Positions 24,598 to 36,824 of a stretch of 64,000 nt of DNA are shown piece by piece. The position numbers and the translations under genes were made by a program. The first letter of the stretch is position 1; every line of letters begins with the position of its first letter. This DNA comes from Zingiber officinale (lineage: Eukaryota > Streptophyta > Magnoliopsida > Zingiberales > Zingiberaceae): assembly GCF_018446385.1 (NCBI RefSeq), contig NC_055998.1:22561173-22625172 (forward strand). The letters are read 5' to 3'. The notes under the pieces are model-generated. The model saw only the letters and a program-made list of their open reading frames with translations. It searched no databases and was not told the DNA's origin.

Positions 24598-27224
24598 TCA
24601 TTTCAGATAATTGAAAACATGCTTCGAAATGGTGGTGAGAAGCGTCGCATGCTCCGTAGCAGGGATGACCACGGATTCAGGAAGCTGACCCTTGGACTTC
24701 AGATAGTCCGCCGTGGCGGTGATAGCCAACTCGAAGGCAATGACCATCCGGTCGCAGACCTTTTCGACAAATTCCTCCGAGCGGATGTACTTCTGGCTCA
24801 AGGTGGTGACACGACCTGGCTTCGCCTCCTGGTACTCCTTGAAGGCAGCACGAGAAGCGTCGAGAACTTCCTGCAGGGCCTTCAAATCGTCCCTGAGAGC
24901 CGCTGCCTCGGCCGAACGACCCTTCTTCTCGCGGTCCAGCAGATCCGCCAACTCTTTTACCCGCTGTTCCAAGGCGCGGGCCTCCACATTCTTCACTTCC
25001 AAGTCGGCGATAGCGGTGTTTTTCCGAGTGGTGGCGAGTTCTATCTTCCGATCAAAGGTCTTGACCTGCTTCTTGTATTGGGCCAGCATGTAGGCCTGGT
25101 CGGCCGTCTTCTTCCGCTCGACCTCCAGCAAGTCTTTAGTCTTTGCAAGCTCCTTCTGCAGCTCGACATAGGAAGGGTCTTGAGAAGAAGGCGGGCCGCC
25201 CGGACCCTTCAGTCTCTTCAGCTCCTCCTCCACCAAGGCCAAGCGACTAGCAACAGCAATGTCTTCCACCCATCTCTGATATACACAGGAATGTTAAAAT
25301 GCCAACCGGGAAGACTACATAAAAGAACAGGAGTGAAGCTTACCCCTGTGGTCTGCTGCATGTGGCTGTCAGCTAGTTTGCCGACCGGCATCACAGCGAC
25401 ACGGGCCCGGGCGTCCGCCCACATCTCAGCAAGGGGCCCCTTGATAGTGATCATGTGTTCAGGAGCCTTCAGCTGATCTGACTCGGCCATAAACGCCTCA
25501 GTGGGGAGGTGCAGGGTGACCCTAATAGTGCGACGCCGACCCGGAGTCGTGTGAGCGGACGTCGAAGGATCGGAGGCCGGGCTGGACATTGTGGATAGAA
25601 TGCCCGAGCGGTGGACACGGTGGGGTACAGGAGGAAGGGAGCTGACCGACACCGCTTCGATGGGGGCCGCAGGCGGATCCAGTTGAGAGGGGGTCCGGTC
25701 GGAGGAGAGTGCCTCGACCGATGGCACCTTGTCGTGGGGAGATGTGGTGCCCGTCCGCTCGGACGCTTGCACCGCGGAGGTTGCCGAGCGGAGTGGCATC
25801 TTAACACGCCATCTCTTCTGGTTAAGGGTGAGATTGTCGTCCGGCTCAGAGTCATACTCCCGAACGGAAGGACCCTTGCTGGAAGTTGCACCACCAGTCG
25901 CTTCCGTGGGCGAAGCCTGAGCGGTCGACTCCCCTGCATTTGTCTCACTCTCACCCTCGTGAGAGCCGACCGGAGCAATGCCCAACTGCTCCATTTCCTT
26001 GGCCGCTGCCGCCTCGAGCGCGACCGCTTTTTTCTTCAAGATCCCGAACAGCACAGACTCCATTACGATGTTCGCTGCAAGGAAAAGAAAAGAAAATCAG
26101 TTAGAACTCAAGGCAAATCCACAAGTAAATTTCTTACCAAAGCTGCTCGGGAGGGGGGTCCGGCTCGGACTCAAACCAAATATATACATCACTCCTTCAG
26201 GTAGGAGCTTGTTGATGTCGAGCTTCAGACTGGCTAGCATATTTACTGCTTGGAGGTAGTCTGGTCGGGTTTTATACTTCTTCAGCTCGGGAGAGATGGG
26301 CGGTCCGACCTGCCATTTAGTACGGAAAGGGAGCCGCCCGGGCATACGAAGAAAGAAGAAGTTCTCTTTCTAATGTTTGTTGGAAGAGGGCAGTTTATCA
26401 AAAAAGACTAAGCCGGGCCGAGCCTGAAACAGATAAGTGTCCGGCTCGAACTGCTTGGGATAGTAGAAATAATAGAAGACTTCCGGGCGGAGGGGAATGT
26501 TGTGTATCTTAAATAATACCACAACTCCGCACAGAAGGCGAAAAGTGTTGGGAACCAACTGAGCGAGCGGAATGCCAAAGAAGTTGCAAATTTCAACGAT
26601 GAAGGGGTGGAGAGGAAACTGCAGACCGACTGTAAACTGTTCGCGAAAAAAATAGATAGTGCCGCGTGGAGGGTTGTGTGGCCGAGCGGAAGGAGAGGGT
26701 AAAATCAGTTCGAAATCAGAGGGGATGTCAAAGGAGTTTATCAGGCTCTCGGCGTCCCGCCGATTGAACCGCGACTCCATGGTAGTATACCATGGGCCGA
26801 GAGCGAGGTCCGCGTGTTGGGAAGAGCTAGCCATCGACGGAACAGTAATCGTAAGGCAAGAACGCGGCAAGGAACGCAAAGAAAACACGAGAACCGAAGA
26901 GAGAAAGGCAAAGAACCTTACAGAGAAGATGAGGATCGAAAGAAATGGGCAAGAGGTCGCCGAAGTGCCGAAGAACGAGGTCACCAGAGCAAGGGACGCA
27001 GGAGAGGGCTTCTGAGCACACGACGGCGAAAATACGGCGGAAGAAGGCGATGAGAGCTTTATAAGGATGGGCTCGAGCCGCCCGAGCTGTCGGATGCAGG
27101 TCACATAACCCGAGGCCCGCATCCAACCGTCCATTTCAAACCGGTGAACGTCGCGTCGGGCGTAAGGCGGCGGCCGTGCGATGACGTCAACAGTGCCACG
27201 CGGCACTCGGTCAGAGGAGGCCAT
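24598..27224 (-). mobile_element. Antisense ORF block of the Tat gypsy
   Basis: Reverse-strand reading frames at 26,370-27,224, 26,097-26,345, 25,218-26,063 and 24,598-25,269 lie between pol and the 3' LTR. The first holds IPSDFELILPSP, later FTVGLQFPLHPFIVEICNFF and LAQLVPNTFRLLCG. This is the pattern of the domain catalogued as putative gypsy type transposon (Transposase_28). The last is a Lys/Glu-rich coiled coil (about 25,250 down to 24,800) with a Ser/Pro-rich stretch before it. Antisense ORFs here are known for Grande, Retand and RIRE2 relatives, where splicing has been reported; the short gaps with GT/AG-like edges fit that. It is part of the fossil and not a host gene. Confidence 0.75.
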
Positions 27225-27487
27225 TTAATGAGCCCCATCACGAGGCAGAACCTGCGTGCTCAACCATAATGGTGGAGATTTACACGCATTCCAAGAAGAT
27301 CCCGCGGGCATCATCACAGGCCAGTGGGGCAGCCCTCGTCAATTAGCCGACCGGCGCTATTCGACCCCATAGTGGCCGAGCGGAGGTACACTTTAGGGAG
27401 TGGCAGGATGGCTGTCGCCTGGCCAAATTCATAGTCCAGTAAGTAGGACTTAGCGCCTCCTTCGACTAGACTTGAGGGAAAGACATG

Positions 27488-28366
27488 TGATCTGGTGGTA
27501 ATGACGGGGGACCCTCGTTGACAGGAGGTCAACGACACGTAGAGGTCAATTGTCAAGAGGGTCAACCCCAAGGTCGTGCCGAGCGGACAGAGGTCATGCC
27601 GAGCGGAGTGGTAAGCCGACCGAGCATCCGGCCGATCGGACATCCGACCAAGGGTCTCCCGGACCAGACGAAAGACAGCCCGACCAGGGGTCGGGTTTCC
27701 GATGCTCAAGGAGAAAGAGCCTATGGGCCGGGCGGACAGGCCGCTCGGCTGGGCCACAGGGCAATAAGGTGCAATTCCATCCGAGCACATGAGCAGGGCT
27801 TCCCCTCCCGGGCCGAGGTATGCACATTCTCGGAAGCCATGAGCGCCGAGCGACTGGTCCGCTCGGTCCGGGAACAGGTAAGAGCGCGAGGAGACAAAAG
27901 GGACAGCTGGTAACTTCATCCTCGAGACGCCTGCCGCCGACAAATAGCATGGTCGGCGGTCGGAGCGGACAGAGTATCGTATGGTGGAAGCTTCCACCGT
28001 CACAGCCGGGATATGCTCGGACGATTGCGGAATGACGTCAGACATGTTTTTCTAACACAACCCTACTGAGGTATGTTTAGGGAAGCGTGCACGCATCGAG
28101 AAGCGTGACCGTGCCTCCCCGGGGTCCTATATAAGGACCCCCAGACTTCGACGGAGGTATGCGATTCTCATCACTGTAGCCACAGTAGCGTTACTTCGTT
28201 TCTCTTCTTCTTCACTGTCTGACTTGAGCGTCGGAGGGTCCTCGCTGGGAAACCCTCTCCCGGCTCGGCTTCTTTGCAGGTTCATCGGAGGTCTACACCA
28301 TCATCAGAGGACAGCGGAGAGCGTCACACCCCCAACATCCATCGACTCTACGCTCGGACAGGATCA
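27488..28366 (+). repeat. Gypsy 3' LTR
   Basis: 879 bp, TGATCTGG...GGATCA, the partner of 13,238-14,115. The TCTAT duplication follows at 28,367-28,371. Confidence 0.92.
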
Positions 28367-28371
28367 TCTAT

Positions 28372-28432
28372 ATTGGTGGAAAGTAATGACCTCCATTTGA
28401 AAAATAAGTAGGGGTCATTACTCCCCACCAAT
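28372..28432. repeat. Small foldback next to the gypsy insertion site
   Basis: Arms ATTGGTGGAAAGTAATGACC (28,372-28,391) and GGTCATTACTCCCCACCAAT (28,413-28,432) pair with two mismatches around a 21-base loop. This may be a mini-MITE that the gypsy landed beside. Confidence 0.6.
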
Positions 28433-29525
28433 ACATACAAATGATTCCCCTCTAGTTTGTAAAGTGAAGATATGAGTTGTTTAGAACATTCACACTAGTT
28501 TCTCTATTCAAAGTGTATAATTTAAGATAAAAAAATTATTTAATTAAATTTAGATATTTATTTTTTAATACATTAAATATTAATTTTTTTATTTTTCTTT
28601 CTCTTCTATAATATTTAAAGAATATAATTAATTTTTTAAATTTATAGAAGTATTATTCTTTAAAGATATAATTTAAGGAATGAATAAATTAATTGATGTA
28701 AAAAATGTTTAATTATCTTATATAAAATTTAAGTAAAATTTTTTAAATAGGTTATAGGACAGGATAGACTTGAGCGGGCGCATTAATTAGAAACGTTTGT
28801 TGTATTAAATGCTCGGAGTAAATGAAGTAACAGGACTGCTCCAACTTATTAAGGTTTATTTTCCTAGAACTTCTATTATTTAAAAATAAACGGAAATTAT
28901 ATATTTTGAAAATTAGTAAATCTAAATGCTTAGAATATGGTAAGCTAGAAAATAAATTTAAAGAATTTAATAAATATATATATCATCTTAGAAATATAAT
29001 TAATTAATTAATTAATAATACAGATAAATAATTTTCAAAAATTAAATATGAAAATTAATAAAAAATAATATAATTAACTCATATTTAAATGTAATATTAT
29101 GTAGACATCCTTAATAATAATCCTAAAAATTATATATATAAAAAAATCTATTTTAATGGGTAAGATTCTAATCCTTTAATACTGTCCTTCAAAACTACTA
29201 TTGAAATTTCAAAACCATTGAAATATGATTTATTTAAGAGGGGTATTTACCAAAGCACACCCTCACCTTTTGAATTTATCAAAATGCGGCCAGATTGGTA
29301 TTTTGCTCAACGATATCTGTCTTTGGATCTTCTTTTCTATTATACCCTCAAAGTTTGGAAAATATTCCATTGGCCCAAAATTTCTGAAGCAGTTCTACCT
29401 TATGATGGTCCTCCGGTCAATCTCCATTTCTTTTTCACCTTGAAGTCTGGCATCCTGCCACACTACACTGACCGGACCACTCCATTCCTCGGTTTGTCGC
29501 CTCCCTTTTCCTGTCTTCCACTGAC
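28433..29525. other. Intergenic, AT-rich; upstream region of the receptor kinase gene
   Basis: About 1.1 kb with short AT runs (tatatatcatc, taattaattaattaat) and no gene. From about 29,200 the composition rises to a genic level, so the receptor kinase promoter and 5'UTR probably begin here. No TATA box could be placed with confidence. Confidence 0.5.
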
Positions 29526-29568
<43 letters not shown>

Positions 29569-29580
29569 CACACACACACT
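29526..29580 (+). repeat. CT/CA microsatellite in the receptor kinase 5' region
   Basis: About 44 bases of CT repeats, interrupted once by TT, then a (CA)n run. It lies 240-290 bp upstream of the IRK start codon. Such CT tracts are common in plant 5'UTRs and core promoters. Confidence 0.9.
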
Positions 29581-29816
29581 TTCTTATGCATTTAGCAGCT
29601 CGGTAAGCGCAGGAGCGCAAGGTGTAGCTGTGTAGATTTTTCAGTTTCTCTTCCCAAACCAAAGCCCGTATCGTTTGCTTTGCTAGGAAGCTGGTTTCTA
29701 GCTGCGTTTCTCTGGTTAAGCTCTCTCTTTTCCTCCGTTTCCTACTTCCGAACCGCAAAAATATCTCATCTTTGAGCTGCGGGATCCTTGATCTGAGCTC
29801 AGTGAACGCATCAGAG

Positions 29817-32800
29817 ATGAAAAGCGTCAGTCTTGGAGTGATTTTCCTTTTCTCCTCCCTTTTCCTGCTCGGCGAATCCGGCTCTTCGTCGTTGAACGAC
29901 GATATCCTCGGCCTCATCGTCTTCAAGTCCGGCCTCGAAGACCCCCAGTCAAAGCTCTCGTCTTGGAGCGAGGACGACGAGAGCCCCTGCAACTGGGACG
30001 GCGTCCGATGCGGCCCGAAGTCGAACCGCGTCACCGAGCTCAACCTCGATGGGTTCGGCCTCTCCGGCAGGCTCGGTCGCGGACTACTCTGGCTTCAGTT
30101 CCTCCAGACGCTGTCGCTCTCCGACAATAACTTCTCTGGTAGCCTTAGCGCTGATTTCCTCCGCCTCGAGAGCCTCCAATCGCTGGATCTCAGCGCCAAC
30201 AATCTCTCCGGCGCGATCCCTGACGGGTTCTTTGGGCAATGTGGGTCCATTCGCGACATCTCCTTGGCGAAAAATTCCATCTTGGGGAAGATTCCGGCCG
30301 ACGTTGGCGCCTGCTCCACTCTGTCAGCGCTCAACCTGTCGGCGAACCAGCTCTCTGGCTCTTTGCCCAGTCAAATTTGGTCTTTGAATGCGTTGAGGTC
30401 GCTCGACCTCTCGTACAACTCTCTGGATGGCGAGATTCCCGCTGGAATTAGTAAAATGCTCAATCTGAGGGCTATCAGTTTGAGAGGCAACAAGCTCATT
30501 GGCAGGTTGCCAAACGATACCGGAGACTGCTTACTGTTGAACTCCATAGATGTAGGAGAGAACCAGCTTTCTGGAGACCTCCCTGAATCCATGAGCAAAC
30601 TCTCGACTTGTTCCTATGTGAGCTTGAGTTCAAACTCTTTCTCTGGGGAAGTTCCAGCATGGATTGGACAAATGAGCAGTCTTGAAACGCTAGATTTGTC
30701 CGGGAATCAGTTTTCCGGCTCAGTTCCAAGCTCATTGAGTAATCTCCAACACCTGAAAGTGTTGAGGCTTTCTGAAAATAGCTTCAACGGCACCATGCCA
30801 GATTCTCTGGCTGCCTGTAGGAGCTTGCTGGAAGTGGATTTTAGTCGGAACCCATTGACGGGGAATCTTCCGGCATGGGTCTTCGAATCAGGATTTGAGC
30901 AAGTTCTGTTATCAGGGAATAAACTCACTGGGCCCATCGAGTTTCCTCCAGTTACAGACTCAACTCTCCAGAATTTGGATTTGTCTAACAATGATTTCTT
31001 CAGCAAATTTCCAAAGGAAGTTTCAAATCTTAGAAGCTTAACATTCCTTAATCTGTCTTACAACTCACTATATGGTTCCATACCAGCAAGTTTGGGTGAG
31101 CTGAAATCTCTCCAAGTTGTAGATGTTAGCGGAAACAGGTTAAGTGGAAAGATCCCCGAAGAAATTGGCCTGGTAACACTCCTCAAGGAGCTGAGGTTGA
31201 AGAAGAATTCTCTCACTGGAGAAATTCCAACTCAAATAGGAACTTGCTCTTCACTTTCATATTTGTAAGATTCTCATCTCTTCTTTATTTGTTGATCGAC
31301 GAAGCAAGTTTGTGTTCACTGAGCTTAGCGTTTCTGATCTCTACTTCTAATTGTTGTTCATTGGTTGAATTGTTCATGCAGAGATCTTTCTCAAAACAAT
31401 CTTACTGGTGCTATTCCTGAAGCATTGGCTGCTCTCACCGATCTCCAAGTTGTTGATTTATCCCTCAATCAACTCTCAGGAACCATTCCTAAGCAACTCT
31501 CCAATCTCCCCCACCTCCTTTCCTTCAACATCTCCCACAACCAACTCTCCGGAGAACTTCCCGCCGGAAGTTTCTTCAACAAAATCACTCCCTCCTCTGT
31601 ATCAGACAACCCGGGACTTTGTGGCTCAATTGTCAACATCTCTTGCCCTGCAGTCCTCCCAAAGCCCATTGTACTTAACCCCAACTCCTCCTCGCCAGAC
31701 TCAGCATCCAACATGTTTTCGCCGGGCAACCACAGCCACAAGAAGATTGTTTTAAGTATCTCGGCTCTTGTTTCCATTGGAGCTGCTGCTGTGATCGCAA
31801 TAGGTATCATTACAGTTACCGTTTTGAATCTTCGTGTTCGTGCTACTACCTCCAACTCCGCAGCAGAATTAGCTCTCTCCGATGAATATCTTAGCCATTC
31901 TCCTGCCACTGATACTAACTCTGGTAAGCTTGTCATGTTTGCTGGTGGTGATCCTGAATTCAGTGTTGGCGCCCATGCTGTGCTGAATAAGGACTGTGAG
32001 CTGGGCCGTGGAGGTTTCGGTTCTGTTTATAAGACAATCCTCAGAGATGGTCGATCTGTGGCAATAAAGAAGCTTACAGTCTCAAGTTTAGTGAAGTCAC
32101 AAGAAGATTTTGAGATGGAGGTCAAAAGGCTAGGGAAAGTGAAACATCCAAATCTTGTGGCCCTTGAAGGCTACTACTGGACTCCTTCACTTCAACTTCT
32201 TATATATGAGTTTGTATCCGGCGGAAGTCTTCACAGACATCTCCACGAGTGCTCTACCTCAAACACTCTATCGTGGCAAGAGCGTTTTGATATAATTCTT
32301 GGCATTGCAAGAAGTTTATCATATCTCCATCGGCTCAAAATAATACACTACAACCTAAAATCGAGCAACATTCTCCTTGATGGTGCTGGTGAGGCAAAGG
32401 TAGGGGACTATGGATTAGCAAAGCTACTGCCAATGCTGGATAGGTATGTGCTTAGTAGCAAGATACAGAGTGCCCTCGGTTATATGGCACCAGAATTTGC
32501 TTGTCGTACAGCGAAGATCACCGAGAAATGCGATGTGTATGGATTTGGAGTGCTAGTGCTTGAGATACTGACAGGAAAGAGGCCAGTGGAGTATATGGAG
32601 GATGATGTGGTGCTGCTTTGTGACAGGGTGAGGGAGGCATTGGAGGATGGAAGGGTGGAGGAATGCATCGATGAAAGACTTTGCGGGAAGTTCCCTGTCG
32701 AAGAGACTCTTCCGGTGGCAAAATTGGGACTGATATGCACCTCTCCAGTACCATCTAGCAGACCCGATATGGTTGAAGTAGTGAACATATTAGAGATGAT

Positions 32801-32840
32801 CAGATGCCCTCAGGATAATCAGGAAGAGGAGCTTTCTTGA
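29817..32840 (+). CDS. IRK: LRR receptor-like kinase, IRK/PXC2 type
   Basis: Plasma-membrane receptor kinase of 968 residues in two exons, 29,817-31,264 and 31,382-32,840. The 117-bp intron (GTAAG...GCAG) splits a Leu codon in the last repeats. I chose ATG 29,817 because it gives a signal peptide (residues 1 to about 24). A cap motif ending CNWDGVRC, about 20 leucine-rich repeats, a membrane helix (about 603-625) and a kinase domain (about 685-955) follow. The Gly loop starts at G691 and the Lys is K712. The HRD motif is HYN (805-807) and DFG is DYG (825-827), as in Arabidopsis IRK and relatives, whose kinase is considered atypical. The activation segment (LPMLDRYVLSSKIQSALGYM) and ITEKCDVYGFGVLVLEI are as I remember IRK. 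IRK limits cell division in root endodermis and stele; PXC2 is the alternative. Confidence 0.92.
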
Positions 32841-35800
32841 TGGTGTAATCCAGAATCCATTCTTACATAAATGAGTTTCATTAGATACTTAAAACGACGA
32901 ACTAGCATGGTAGATGGATTTGGTTTGCAAGAAATGGGAGTGCAAAAAAGAAGGCCTAGCTGTTAGAGGGATAGCTTAACTAACAACCTGCCTGCAAGAA
33001 ATCTATGTGAAAGTTAAATCGATGTTTCGTATTTCCTTATATCACTAGCATTAGTGTGCTGCTGCAAGGTAGATTACATTCACTAGGTTCTTATATGCAT
33101 AACCTTCTGAAGTTGCGTTTTACCTTTCATGCTTCTTGGCTTCCATGTCATTTACTGATATGCTATGTTTCTTAGAAGCAGGCTGGGTAAAAGGACAATC
33201 TGCAACTTTCTTATGTCAGTGTGTTTTGAATGTAATTTTAAGCGTCTTTTCTAGATTCCAGGCTTCAAAATCTTTCTATGCATGATATTCCTACTACAAA
33301 ACTATAATTATTTAGTCACTTTTAACAATTCTACAGTTCTCTCATCCTTATGGTTAGTAATGTATTCTTAGTTTTCTATGGGGCTTTTAAGTTGCATGTT
33401 TAAATTGCAATATTTCCATGCTCTTGCAAGTAGATGTCTTGAATTTGAGTTGATAGCAAGCTTCTTCTGACAACAAAGGCAAAAGCAGCAGTGCAAAGGG
33501 TTTCTACTGAGATCCCTTCACTTTAGTAAGACAAGAAAGGGACAGTTCATTAGTAAAAAAACATGAGCACTTGGGAGTGGCAAGTAGAATCAAGTATGCA
33601 CAGTGATGATGATGTTGCACTAGTATCATTTTTCTTTTCAAACTCATGCACTTGTGGAGGCTTGGAAGTGAGAGATCCATCACATGGGAGAAGTTAAGTG
33701 TTCTGACATGATTAGGGAGCTTCTTCAAACGTTCAATAAAAAAAATTAAACCAACCCCACTAAACCTGCCAAGCATGTTGTTATCTAGGGAGCATGTGTG
33801 GGTGTAAAGATACTTCAAAACAAAGTTTTAGTTGTGTGAATCTCCATTAGTAAAATGATTATAAAATATATTGTGTAAAACCCTAATCACTTGTACTTTT
33901 CATGACTGGACCACCTAAACAAAAGAGAGGCAATGCTCTATTAAATATGGGGTTTATAAGATTTTGGAGGGTAGCCATTGTTTTGCAAGTATGAGAAAAG
34001 GATCCATGCAGGTCCTTTTCATCACATTCTTATCTCCATCTCCTCAGCTGGAAGGAATAATGCTGGTGAAAGCAGCACAAACAGCTCACATTTTGGGATT
34101 TTGTGTGCCAAATAGATAAAGCGAGTTGGTGGTGTGAGTTCCAACTTCAAAAGGGATTGAATAAGTTCAAAGGTCCCCAATAACTGGAAATGATTACTAA
34201 AGGCATCTCTGTCATGTTCCTTTTGTTTATATCTCACTAACAATGGTGATTCTCCTCCACACACCTTTTGAGTTTGGATAGAGTGGGATAATGGGCACTG
34301 CTGCAATAGGTTTAGACCTCTCTCCTATTAGCAATTTATGGCCTTATATAGATGTTTGCATTTAAAATAGTCATTTTTGAAACTCAAGCTCATTTTGATA
34401 AAAGATGACAAAAAAATTGAAGTGCAATTTAATGGAAAAAAACAATGATGGGAGCCATGTTATATAGATGTTTGCTATATATGATGCAGCAAGGTGGTAG
34501 TAACCATTTCAGGTTCCAACATAGTGGTTATATTGTCTCATGGTGTAACCTTTTGAATTTTGATGTTGAAATTTCAGTGCGAGCCAAGGGATATAGGCCC
34601 GAGCGCATATGGCCAGATTGTTGTATCGCGGCAACTCTTTGTCGGAATTGTCTTGCTTAGGGAAGTCCCGGGCTCTCGCCCAGCCTAAATTTTTTTTATT
34701 ATCCTTTCGCACCGAAAGCGCAGCCCACCTCATTAAGTTCAAATCTCTTTTAACTCTAATTCTTAAATCCGTCCATAATCCAACTGGCTCGAATAGGCAT
34801 GAAAACTATTACTATTATTTCATAAACTAAACACATCATTTCTCTCTTATTGAGTTGGAGCCTGAGCATCTATCTGATTTTTACTTCTAATGCCCACCTC
34901 GAAAGAGCAACTGCATGTGAGAAAAATAAACAGTCGAAACTGCATCATCCAACAGTCCTTGTTTTGTTCCTCACTGAGCATAAATGACTCCCAGATTAAA
35001 AAAAAAAAAAGGAAGATAAACAATGAATACATATTGTTGCTCCACTGACCAGGTGCTTTAGTTATACCTTTTTTTTGATGATAATATACAGTTCTGATTA
35101 AATAGTATTAAACGTTTCTTCTGTACAAACTAATACGAAAACATGAGATCTAATAATTTCCATTGTGTTTGATAGTACTCATAGAAAATTTAATATGCAT
35201 GGTAGGCTCTCTATACACTTGATGTAGTTTTTAACAATACTTCAATTGGATCCTCAGCGCATAGAAGATGATGCCTCACAGCTCAGAAAGTTAGTAGAGC
35301 AGGTGGAACAGTAGCACCACTGAATCTTCAGTGGCCAACACAATCTTCTCTCGAGAGACCTGCAAATTGTAGAGCATCACTTCATTTGATTTCTAGGAAG
35401 GAACAGAGCTTCATCAATGTTTCCATGTAAATAAAATTATATCGCTAGTGTAGAAGGGAATTTTACAATGTATCTATTGAAAGCATACAGGCGCTCTCAT
35501 TTCAGCTTTTTCAGCAAACAACAGTGTTTGATCTTCCCTGTTCCTTGGTCTCACTGTGCTTTTGGTTATCTTGGTATCCCTTGAATAGACTCGATAAACT
35601 AAAAATTGCTTTAGAAATGGTTTTAAATGAATCAAATAGGCTCAACAGAACTACACCAGCACACAACTTTATTATTATATTTTTAGTAGTTCCAAGACAG
35701 ATGAACTAAAAGAGTTTGCCTAGAGAAAGAGAGAGTTGATTAAACATGTTGAACGCTGAATCTGAGAAGATTGATTTAGTTTTATAAAAAAAATTTATTT

Positions 35801-36680
35801 ACTATAAAGGTAAATCAAAAAATACTTGGGATGAATAATCCAGTATCCTATGATTATATATCTTATCAAAATAAATCAGAAAGTACTTATGATTAATGGC
35901 CTAAAAGTCCAGTATCTCATAATTATACATTCTATTTTAAAGAAATTTTTTTATAAATATATTATAACTCGGATAAAACCGTAAATAACTGTCACCGTAG
36001 TTTCGGAGGCATAGGGAGAATTGATTAGATTATATAGTCAATTGCCATTCCTTCAATTTTTTTTTATGATTACAAGTTTAAAATAACATCAAAAAATATA
36101 TAAAAGTTGGTTTAAAAATGTTCTACTGGTCATCATTTTAAAATTTTAAATTAGAGTTATACATAATATTTGCTAAATTATATTAACAATTTTTTTACCA
36201 CTGGAAAGAAAGGTGATTTAAATATTAGTTCAATAATATTAAGGATATCATTGCTTAATGAATATTTTAATGCTTTTATAAATATCAAAATCTCATTATT
36301 TTCTCCCCAAAATAATTCTTATTTGTAAACTCATTCTAAAATGGCAATAAAAGATTTAATATAAATTCAAATGTCTAAACTGAAAATTTTAAAATAATAA
36401 ACAATTTAAAATAGACCTCACTACTAACACTTGAACTCCAAACACTAATAAACATCTAAATGTGCTAAAAGAAACTTTAATATTAATAATCTTTTTACCT
36501 CTTTTTACTGAACATGTTAACATTTTATCCTCCATCTATTGCCATGCCCATGAGCTGTAGGTGAAAAACCAGATAAAAGGAAGGACTAATGTATAACTGA
36601 TAAACTTCATTGATCAAAACTTCATTGATCATTTCCCAGTTATAACTGATAAACTTCAAAGAACCATATGATTGCATAGC
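32841..36680. other. Intergenic region, 3.8 kb, no gene recognised
   Basis: The first few hundred bases are the probable 3'UTR of the receptor kinase. Beyond that I see only short chance ORFs. At 34,565-34,700 a locally GC-rich patch (gggatataggcccgagcgcatatgg...cccgggctctcgccc) looks like an inserted repeat fragment of unknown family. At 35,750-35,940 there are two loosely similar AT-rich segments (aaatca(a/g)aaa(g)tactt...ccagtatc). At 36,590-36,660 the phrase ataactgataaacttca occurs twice. Confidence 0.5.
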
Positions 36681-36824
36681 GCAATTTAAACAAAAATTAA
36701 ATTCCTCGACAAAAAGGAGATATCTAATTTATCAACTGGGGGATCAAAACACATGGAACCAATCATCATGTATAGGAACATCTCAGCATCACATCTAGGA
36801 AATTTGTATTTGGATTTTCTTTGC

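Larger units (their letters stand above)
13238..28366 (+). mobile_element. Ty3/gypsy Tat-lineage (Retand/Grande-like) retrotransposon with nested copia
   Basis: A complete insertion of 15.1 kb, of which about 4 kb is a nested copia. Parts in order are the 5' LTR (13,238-14,115), primer site (TTGGCGCCGTCTGTGGGAA, 14,119 on), gag, the nested element, protease, reverse transcriptase, two RNase H domains and integrase. A 64-bp tandem array, an antisense ORF block and the 3' LTR (27,488-28,366) follow. The target duplication TCTAT is exact at 13,233-13,237 and 28,367-28,371. The two RNase H domains and the antisense ORF are hallmarks of the Tat lineage. The LTRs differ at roughly 60 of 880 sites by eye (about 7%), or some 2.5-3 million years at 1.3e-8 per site per year. 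The pol region shows several breaks. Confidence 0.92.

Noticed and set aside
24598-27224. Antisense frames read as an independent host gene or novel system
   Set aside because: They sit within the gypsy between pol and the 3' LTR and match the known antisense ORF domain of the Tat lineage.
29772-29816. In-frame extension upstream of the receptor kinase ATG
   Set aside because: It starts at TTG, not ATG, and would bury the signal peptide; ATG 29,817 fits the family.
29395-30043. Reverse-strand ORFs over the receptor kinase 5' region
   Set aside because: They read through the CT microsatellite (giving Arg/Glu repeats) and the antisense of real coding sequence.
34509-34830. GC-rich patch as a possible small gene
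   Set aside because: Frames on both strands are open but resemble nothing; more likely a repeat fragment.
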